A stretch of 57,835 bases of DNA from an uncultured Acidimicrobiaceae bacterium (GTDB taxonomy: Bacteria > Actinomycetota > Acidimicrobiia > Spongiisociales > UBA5794). The stretch lies in the NCBI GenBank assembly GCA_947258985.1, contig CAMYKI010000009.1, positions 1 to 57,835 of the forward strand, in the 5' to 3' direction. Position 1 is the stretch's first letter. Each line of letters begins with the position of its first letter. A program made the position numbers and the translations under genes. The notes below the pieces were generated by a model that saw only the letters and a list, made by a program, of their open reading frames with translations, did not search any database and had not been told where the DNA came from. This document shows, piece by piece, positions 52,431 to 57,835 of the stretch.

Positions 52431-52485
52431 TCGGTTCTCCTTCTTGTGGCCGCGGTCGGCCGCTTCGCTTGTTCGCTTGCTTGTA

Positions 52486-53196
52486 CTAGGCCTCCGCAGA
52501 GACCGGTTCCTCTGGCTTGTTGAACATCGAGTCATCCATCGCCATGACGAGTTCCTCCGCCTCCCTGGCGTGAGTTCGCATCGTCTCTGCGGCCGCATCG
52601 GGGTCACCCGCTGCAAGAGCATCAACGATGGCGCTATGCCGGTCGCCGAGCCAAACCAGGTCCGTTCCGGGCACCATGGCGGTGACATAGGTGCGGGCAT
52701 ACGGCTCCAGCAGCGACCAGGTGCGCAACAGTGTCTTGTTGCCGGAGGCCCGCACGACGGTCCCGTGGAAAGCAGTGTTGTTGAGAGCGTGGCCATGGGC
52801 ATCGCCCGCTTCGGCCAGTTGGTGCATTTCCTCGATCAACGCACGCAACTCGTTGAGGCAAGTCTCGGTCATCTTGGTCGCCGCCTGTCTGGCGGCAAGG
52901 GCCTCGAGTTCTGCGCGCACCTCCATCGCTTCAACCAGATCCGTCTTGCTGGGCTGGCGAACGCTGGCGCCGCGGTAGGGCTGCATCTCGACAACACCGA
53001 GCGTTGTGAGATCACGCAGCGCTTCCCTCACTGGAGCCTGGCTCACGCCGAGCTCGCGGGCCACCCGGGTCTCGATGATCCGGGACCCGGGGGCGAGTTC
53101 ACCCTCCAGGATCCACTGCAGGATCCGATCCTTGACCTGTTCGCTCAGAACATTCCGAGCGACCGGGTCGGCACTGCTCTGGGTTCTCGAAGTCAC
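52486..53196 (-). CDS. GntR-family regulator, FadR/FCD subgroup
   Basis: 236 residues, GTG 53196. The winged helix is at about 18-85: VKDRILQWILEGELAPGSRI and RELGVSQAPVREALRDLTTL. The FCD effector domain follows, with the metal-site pattern NTAFHGTVV, GDRHSAIVDAL and THAREAEEL. FCD regulators sense small acids or sugars and usually repress. It is the only island regulator in the window, and it precedes the hydroxylase operon. The four GATAATCGAT sites are the natural candidates for its operators. The 108-bp gap upstream (53197-53304) has only a weak half-match at 53264-53272. Confidence 0.87.
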   Translation of the reverse strand: MTSRTQSSADPVARNVLSEQVKDRILQWILEGELAPGSRIIETRVARELGVSQAPVREALRDLTTLGVVEMQPYRGASVRQPSKTDLVEAMEVRAELEALAARQAATKMTETCLNELRALIEEMHQLAEAGDAHGHALNNTAFHGTVVRASGNKTLLRTWSLLEPYARTYVTAMVPGTDLVWLGDRHSAIVDALAAGDPDAAAETMRTHAREAEELVMAMDDSMFNKPEEPVSAEA

Positions 53197-53304
53197 CGCG
53201 TCACCAGCCTTTCCGCAGGAGGGCCAAAAGCGGCGAGTTATTCGACACCGAATCTCTGCTTCTCATCATTATCTGAGTGCTTCCTTTCAGGTACGGGAGC
53301 CGCA

Positions 53305-54129
53305 TCAGGCCCGGGTAGTGGCTTTGAATTGTTTCATTCGCTCTGTCATCGCTGTTTCGACGGGCAGTCGCTCTACGCTGGACGCACCGAAAAACCCATC
53401 AGTACCCGTTGTCTTTCGAAGGACGTATTGGACGTCCTCGGGGTTGGCGATGGGTCCGCCGTGGAACAACACGATTACGTCTTCCTTCACACTGTGCGCG
53501 GCGTCACCGAGCCGCTGCACCATTTCGATCGAATCGTCCATTGTGCGTGCGGTCTCGGCGCCGATTGTCCCGCTCACGGTGAGACCTACATGGATCACGA
53601 CGACGTCGGCACCAACCCCTGCCATAGCCTCGGCCTGATCCACATCGAAGATGTACGGCGCCGTCAGAAGACCTTTGTGTGCCGCGGTCTCGATCATGTC
53701 GACCTCGAGGCTGAAGCTCATGCCGGTTTCTTCGAGGTTCTTGCGGAAGTTGCCGTCGATCAGGCCGACTGTCGGGAAGTTCTGCACGCCGGCGAAACCC
53801 ATGCCGGTCACCGTGTCGAGGAATCCGTCCATGATTCGGAACGGGTCGGTGCCGCATACCCCTGCGAGAACCGGTGTGTCCTTTACGATGGGAAGCACCT
53901 CGCCTGCCATATCGAGAACGACCGCGTTCGCATCGCCGTAGGGGAGCAGCCCGGAAAGCGACCCTCGACCCGCCATCCGGTAGCGACCCGAGTTGTAGAT
54001 GATGATCAGATCGGCGCCTCCGGCTTCGGCAAACTTCGCCGAAATACCGGTCCCTGCTCCCGAGCCGATGATCACGCCACCGTCTTCGAGCGTCTTTCGC
54101 AACCGTGCGAGGGCCTCGTTGCCCCTCAT
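53305..54129 (-). CDS. Phosphoenolpyruvate hydrolase-family TIM-barrel protein
   Basis: 274 residues. TIM barrel of the PEP-hydrolase family (PF09370): GGVIIGSGAGTGISAKFAEA, GGADLIIIYNSGRYRMAGRG, GVCGTDPFRIMD and GFAGVQNFPTVGLIDG. Despite the name, the activity of this family is poorly known. ATG 54129 overlaps the Tm-1-like stop (ATGA). In plants and fungi this domain is fused to a Tm-1-like domain, so the two bacterial genes probably form one complex. The GntR gene follows after 108 bp. Confidence 0.85.
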   Translation of the reverse strand: MRGNEALARLRKTLEDGGVIIGSGAGTGISAKFAEAGGADLIIIYNSGRYRMAGRGSLSGLLPYGDANAVVLDMAGEVLPIVKDTPVLAGVCGTDPFRIMDGFLDTVTGMGFAGVQNFPTVGLIDGNFRKNLEETGMSFSLEVDMIETAAHKGLLTAPYIFDVDQAEAMAGVGADVVVIHVGLTVSGTIGAETARTMDDSIEMVQRLGDAAHSVKEDVIVLFHGGPIANPEDVQYVLRKTTGTDGFFGASSVERLPVETAMTERMKQFKATTRA

Positions 54130-55373
54130 GGTGAATCTTCCTGGTCGCCGCCACCACCAGCTGACCGATAGAGCAGATCCAGCTTGCGGGCCATGGCGAC
54201 GGCGAATTCGGGATCGTTGATGTGCGTGTCCATCTCGACGAGCTCGATTTGGGGGTCAAGCCCAGTTCGGAGGGCTTCAAACAGGGCTTCATCGGCTTCC
54301 GGGTCGTGGAAGACGCCACCTTCGATTGCGTAGTCCGACATGCCTCGCAGCGGCAGGAATACGCTCACCGGCCCTGTTGCGCGGTTCAGCTTCTGGCTCA
54401 TCATCCGCCCTATCCGGGCCATTTCTTTGGCATTGGACCGAACCAGCGTCACCGACGGATTGTGCTGGTACATGAGACGATCGGCGTAGTCATCCGGCAT
54501 CGCCGACGGCGGTGCAAACGTTATCTGTTCGACAGCGCCGACGGACACCACCTGGGGCAACCCGAGAGACCCGGCCATTTCAAGCCGATCCGGGCCGGCC
54601 GTTGTGGTCCCCCCGGCAACCTCGTCGGTGATCTCAGTCGTAGTGATGTCGAGGGAGGCTGCCAGGTGCCCGTCCTGCATCAGCGCCTCCATGGCGCGAC
54701 CACCGGCACCGGTCGCATGGAATACGAGCAAGTCGTAACCCTTCGATTCGAGCCACCGGCGCGCCTCGCTGACGCAAGGAGTTGTCGTCCCGTACATGGT
54801 TGCGCCGATGAGCGGTCGGCTCCGCTCGTCCGGATAGCGGGCCTCGTGAGCCCGCGCCATCCCGGCGATTGCTCCGGCCGCGTTGTCGAGAATCTGGGCG
54901 GAAACCTCATTGATCCCGGCTATGTCAACCACCGAGTACATCATCGTGAGGTCCGATGTGTCCACGTAGGCAGAAGTGTCACCGGAGACCATGGTCGAGA
55001 CCAGAAGCTTGGGAACACCGACAGGAAGTTGTCTCATAGCCCGACTTGCCAGAGAAGAGCCACCTGATCCACCCATGCCGAGAAGTCCATCGAGCCGTCC
55101 CTCGGAATACAGACGTTCGACGATCGCCGCCGCGCCGGCTGCCTGGGTTGCCACCGCTGCTCCCCGATCACCCACGGCGATCAAGGTTTCGATGTCGGAA
55201 CCTGCGGCCGCGGCGACCTCGGCCCTGCTGAAGTCCACCCGGTAGTCGGGATCGGAGAACACGCCGGCATTGATCATGAGAACCGCACAGCCGGCCCGTT
55301 CGATGCGGTCACGCAAGTAGGCGTATTCGACACTTTTTGTGTCGAATGTACCGAGAAGACCCACAGTGGCCAT
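54126..55373 (-). CDS. Tm-1-like ATP-binding protein (UPF0261)
   Basis: 415 residues. The N-terminal domain starts VGLLGTFDTKSVEYAYLRDR, the family signature, followed by MINAGVF and GMGGSGGSSLASRAM. The C-terminal domain has TMYGTTTPCVSEARRWLESK, then GYDLLVFHATGAGGRAME. Structures of plant Tm-1 show ATP binding in this region. The enzymatic role in bacteria is unknown. It is the first gene of the leftward unit and is divergent from the E1 operon; the shared 422-bp region carries operator-like site 4. Confidence 0.87.
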   Translation of the reverse strand: MATVGLLGTFDTKSVEYAYLRDRIERAGCAVLMINAGVFSDPDYRVDFSRAEVAAAAGSDIETLIAVGDRGAAVATQAAGAAAIVERLYSEGRLDGLLGMGGSGGSSLASRAMRQLPVGVPKLLVSTMVSGDTSAYVDTSDLTMMYSVVDIAGINEVSAQILDNAAGAIAGMARAHEARYPDERSRPLIGATMYGTTTPCVSEARRWLESKGYDLLVFHATGAGGRAMEALMQDGHLAASLDITTTEITDEVAGGTTTAGPDRLEMAGSLGLPQVVSVGAVEQITFAPPSAMPDDYADRLMYQHNPSVTLVRSNAKEMARIGRMMSQKLNRATGPVSVFLPLRGMSDYAIEGGVFHDPEADEALFEALRTGLDPQIELVEMDTHINDPEFAVAMARKLDLLYRSAGGGGDQEDSP

Positions 55374-55795
55374 CGCTAGCGGTCACCCCCGAACTCGAGC
55401 ACGGTGGCAGCGGGGCGGGTTGGGGGTAGGTTTGAGGCATGGACGACAGATCCGACCCGTTCGCGCACGGGGATCAAGCAAGTGTCGACTCCGTCTCCCA
55501 CTGTGGGCCCTTCTCTGTTCGCCCTGAGGTAGTGCCCTCAGTGGCATTTCGATCCGAAATCCTCTATCTTCGATAATCGATTACACAAAGGATACGGGCT
55601 TGACGGTGTATTCGCAACCCGAAAACCATTGCGCCGAAGGGACATTCAGAGTGTCGTGGCGGCTCTGCCGCCGCCATTCCCCGGTTCGCTACGACACGTC
55701 ACGACCCCGGCGCCGCACCCGCCCGTTTTCCCCTCGCCCGTCCGCCTGCAGTATGTTTTGCATCCATCCCCTCGAAGTAGCGTGGAGGCTCTGAT
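55374..55795. promoter_or_regulatory. 422-bp divergent promoter region of the Tm-1-like and E1 operons
   Basis: The gap holds operator-like site 4 near its middle, a 46-codon ORF (55439-55576) without a convincing ribosome site, and the GGAGG site of the E1 alpha gene at about 55784-55788. I saw no tRNA, terminator or further gene. Both flanking promoters could be controlled from the single site. Confidence 0.6.
55570..55583 (+). promoter_or_regulatory. Operator-like site 4 (core GATAATCGAT)
   Basis: TCGATAATCGATTA matches the PPDK site exactly over 14 bases. It lies 196 bp from the Tm-1-like start and 212 bp from the E1 alpha start, central in the divergent region, which suits joint control of both operons. 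Confidence 0.7.
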
Positions 55796-56779
55796 ATGGA
55801 GACAGCGGTCGAAACCCGATTGGCAATGTACGAGGGGATGGTACGTGCCCGCTACTTCGAGAAGCGCGCCTACGACCTCTTCATGCAGGGATTGGTGAAG
55901 GGCACCACGCATCTCGGATTAGGCCAGGAAGCGGTCGCCGCCGGCTTTGCGGTACCGATGAAGCCCGACGACATGACGTACTGCACGTATCGAGGCCACA
56001 ACCACACTTTGTTGCGGGGCGCACCCATGGATGATCTGATGGGCGAGCTCATGGGACGCTCCAACGGCATCTGCGCAGGTAAGGGCGGTTCGATGCACCT
56101 CACCGACGTGACCAAGGGCGCCATGGGCTCGTACGCCATTGTCGGCGCTCATCTTCCGGTCGCGGCCGGGGCCGCCTGGGCCGCCCAATACCGGGGCACG
56201 GATCAGGTCTCCGTGTGCTTCTTTGGCGACGGGACGACCAACATCGGGGCCTTTCACGAAGCCGTCAACATGGCCGCGGTTTGGGATCTGCCGGTCATCT
56301 TTGTGTGCGAGAACAACCTGTATATGGAGTACACCGCCATTGGTGACGTCATCGCGGTTGAGCATCCTGCAGCGGACCGGGCATCCGCATACGGTCTCGA
56401 CCGGATCATCGTCGACGGCAACGACGCCGACGCCGTTTACGAGGTTGCTGTGGCCTCCTACGAGCGGGCCCGCGCCGGCGAGGGGCCATCGCTCATCGAA
56501 GCCTTGACCTACCGCCACAAGGGCCACTCCCGTGCCGATCCCGGAAAGTATCGACCCGACGCGGAGGTCGAGGAGTGGCTGAGGCGCGACCCAATCGATA
56601 TCTACCGGGAGCGGCTCACATCACAGGGAGTCGCCCCCGGGACGCTCGATGCAATCGAGGCCGCAGCGCTCGCTGAGGTCGACGCTGCCACTGAAGCATC
56701 GAAGAACTCTCCCCCACCCGACCCGTCCATCCTCATGACAGATGTATGGGCGGACGGAGGTTCATCATGGCGGAACTGA
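55796..56779 (+). CDS. Thiamine-dependent dehydrogenase E1 alpha subunit (acetoin/2-oxoacid type)
   Basis: 327 residues, GGAGG upstream. TPP motif GDGTTNIGAFHEAVNMAAVW, closing with the Asn pair of CENN. THLGLGQEAVAAGFA, then YRGHNHTLLRG and GRSNGICAGKGGSMHLTD, are typical of AcoA/PdhA-like subunits. YRHKGHSRADPGKYR carries the conserved His-Ser of the phosphorylation loop. Forms a heterotetramer with the next gene's product. The acetoin-type assignment is by resemblance; the actual oxoacid is unknown. Overlaps the beta gene by 13 bp. Confidence 0.9.
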   Translation: METAVETRLAMYEGMVRARYFEKRAYDLFMQGLVKGTTHLGLGQEAVAAGFAVPMKPDDMTYCTYRGHNHTLLRGAPMDDLMGELMGRSNGICAGKGGSMHLTDVTKGAMGSYAIVGAHLPVAAGAAWAAQYRGTDQVSVCFFGDGTTNIGAFHEAVNMAAVWDLPVIFVCENNLYMEYTAIGDVIAVEHPAADRASAYGLDRIIVDGNDADAVYEVAVASYERARAGEGPSLIEALTYRHKGHSRADPGKYRPDAEVEEWLRRDPIDIYRERLTSQGVAPGTLDAIEAAALAEVDAATEASKNSPPPDPSILMTDVWADGGSSWRN

Positions 56780-57741
56780 GCTATCGCGACGCCGTCGCTC
56801 GTGGTCTCGCCCAGGAGATGGAGCGCGACGAGACCGTCGTGCTGATAGGCGAAGACGTCGCCAAGGCAGGCGGTGTGTTCAAGACAACGGTGGGGCTCTA
56901 TGAGCAATTTGGGCCGAAGCGAGTCCGCGACACCCCAATCTCCGAAGAGGCGATCACCGGAATGATCATGGGGGCCGCGATGAACGGGTTACGCCCGGTG
57001 GGCGAGCTCATGTTCAGCGACTTCTTGGCGACCTGCTGGGACATCGTCACCAACCAGATCGCCAAGACCCGTTACATGACCGGCGGCCAGGTAGAACTGC
57101 CGTTGGTAATCCGCACGGCAAACGGCGGCGGATCCCGCTTCGGCGGCCAGCACTCGCAGAGTCTCGAGAACTGGGCGATGGCCGTACCCGGATTGAAAGT
57201 GGTGGCTCCATCGACACCGGCCGATGTAGTGGGCCTCATGGCCGCTGCCATCAGGGATCCGGATCCCGTAGTCGTCTTCGAGCATAAGAAGCTGTTCGCC
57301 ATCAAGGGTGACGTCCCCGATGGGGAGCTGGTAGACACCCTCGGGACCGCCCGGATCGTAAGAGAGGGAACAGATGTGACAATCGTGGCGCTGGCCGCCA
57401 TGGTGCACACCGCGGTCGAAGCCGCTGAGATGCTCGGAGGGCTCGGGATATCCGCCGAGGTCATCGACCTGCGCTCACTCGTTCCTCTGGATACAAGAGC
57501 AATCCTCCAGTCGGTAGCGAAGACCACCAGGCTGGCTACGGTTGAGGAGAACCCGCGGCTGGTTGGCTGGGGTGCCGAGATAGCGTCCATTGTTGCCGAG
57601 GAGGCGTTCTGGGACCTCGACGGCCCGATTGTTCGTATCACCACCCCCCATATCCCGCTCCCGGCGGCCGGCGAGCTGGAGGATCTCGCGATCCCCTCCG
57701 TTGACCGGGTCGTGGACGCAGTGACCGCGATGTCCCGCTAG
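56767..57741 (+). CDS. Thiamine-dependent dehydrogenase E1 beta subunit (acetoin/2-oxoacid type)
   Basis: 324 residues, ATG 56767 after GGAGG inside the alpha gene. VLIGEDVAKAGGVFKTTVGL, FGPKRVRDTPISEEAITGMI (with the TPP-activating Glu), RFGGQHSQSLENWAM and ATVEENPRLVGWGAEIAS are standard PdhB/AcoB motifs. With E1 alpha it should decarboxylate an oxoacid or acetoin and pass the acyl or aldehyde unit to a lipoyl E2, expected just beyond the window. Confidence 0.9.
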   Translation: MAELSYRDAVARGLAQEMERDETVVLIGEDVAKAGGVFKTTVGLYEQFGPKRVRDTPISEEAITGMIMGAAMNGLRPVGELMFSDFLATCWDIVTNQIAKTRYMTGGQVELPLVIRTANGGGSRFGGQHSQSLENWAMAVPGLKVVAPSTPADVVGLMAAAIRDPDPVVVFEHKKLFAIKGDVPDGELVDTLGTARIVREGTDVTIVALAAMVHTAVEAAEMLGGLGISAEVIDLRSLVPLDTRAILQSVAKTTRLATVEENPRLVGWGAEIASIVAEEAFWDLDGPIVRITTPHIPLPAAGELEDLAIPSVDRVVDAVTAMSR

Positions 57742-57835
57742 GAGACCGTTGAACAAAGGCGGTGAAGGTTCGCAAGGGCAACGAAATGCCGGCTCACGAA
57801 GCAAAGGAAGATCCCGGGCCACGCGACGACACGTG
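57742..57835 (+). other. Right edge, possible start of a further gene
   Basis: Two overlapping frames are open to the window end. One begins at TTG 57749 after GGAG and reads NKGGEGSQGQRNAGSRSKG; the other begins at GTG 57762 and reads KVRKGNEMPAHEAKEDPGPR. Neither shows a lipoyl domain within the 80-odd bases visible, so I do not assign a product. Confidence 0.2.

Noticed and set aside
53261-53280. ATCATTATCTGA upstream of the GntR gene as an autoregulatory site
   Set aside because: It lacks one base of the core and is not palindromic, so it does not meet the standard of the other four sites.
55439-55576. Possible 45-residue protein in the divergent promoter region
   Set aside because: No adequate ribosome site, no recognisable pattern, and its stop codon lies inside the operator-like site.
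55628-55705. 7-bp inverted repeat GTGTCGT/ACGACAC in the E1 leader
   Set aside because: The arms are short and about 30 bp apart, within chance expectation.

Overview
The window is a chromosomal segment of a GC-rich, gene-dense bacterium. Its lipoproteins carry Thr/Ala- or Thr-rich linkers after the lipobox, it has a deduced F420-dependent oxidoreductase, a Nei2-type glycosylase starting MPEGH and many 4-bp ATGA/GTGA gene overlaps. These suggest an actinomycete, possibly Acidimicrobiia. This is inferred from protein style only, since no rRNA or phylogenetic marker is present. I saw no transposase, integrase, CRISPR array, tRNA or rRNA.

Left part (1-27 kb), housekeeping and envelope genes. 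A molybdate operon (HTH-PBP regulator, modA, modB, modC) runs leftward from 4.6 kb. It is headed by a perfect 19-bp inverted repeat. Next come a thioredoxin-like gene and a fructosamine-kinase-like gene fused tail to tail by a deletion. A lipid block follows, in which two paralogous acyltransferase + small-membrane-protein cassettes flank an acyl-CoA ligase in mirror image. Then come an Abhydrolase_9-type hydrolase, an SDR/Gfo-Idh pair, a complete AMMECR1-Memo-radical SAM set with an acylphosphatase, and a cobalamin-riboswitch-controlled btuFCD operon ending in an APH-type kinase. An RDD protein with a nonapeptide-repeat partner, a decayed Bax-inhibitor-1 pseudogene and a Nei2 glycosylase close this part.

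Right part (27-57.8 kb), a large catabolic island. The rightward half holds a branched-chain-type ABC importer, a tartrate-dehydrogenase-like enzyme, a C_GCAxxG_C_C protein, a cupin, a split transketolase, an SDR, an MBL hydrolase, two MFS transporters, a PHP phosphatase and an LLM-class F420 oxidoreductase. The leftward half holds Tm-1-like and PEP-hydrolase-family proteins, a FadR/FCD-type GntR regulator, an HprK-like P-loop protein, a three-subunit molybdenum hydroxylase, a cyclase-family hydrolase, a zinc alcohol dehydrogenase, a low-molecular-weight phosphatase, a PPDK-like enzyme without its TIM barrel, and a second cupin. A two-component 2-oxoacid/acetoin-dehydrogenase-type E1 lies at the right edge.

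The main observation is that four promoter regions of this island (27264, 34064, 45252 and 55570) carry the same operator-like sequence, core GATAATCGAT. It is absent from every other upstream region I examined. The island therefore looks like one regulon, probably run by the GntR protein encoded inside it. It would combine uptake, Mo-dependent hydroxylation, ring or amide opening, and thiamine-dependent C-C cleavage of a substrate I cannot name. The modABC operon at the left end could supply the molybdate.
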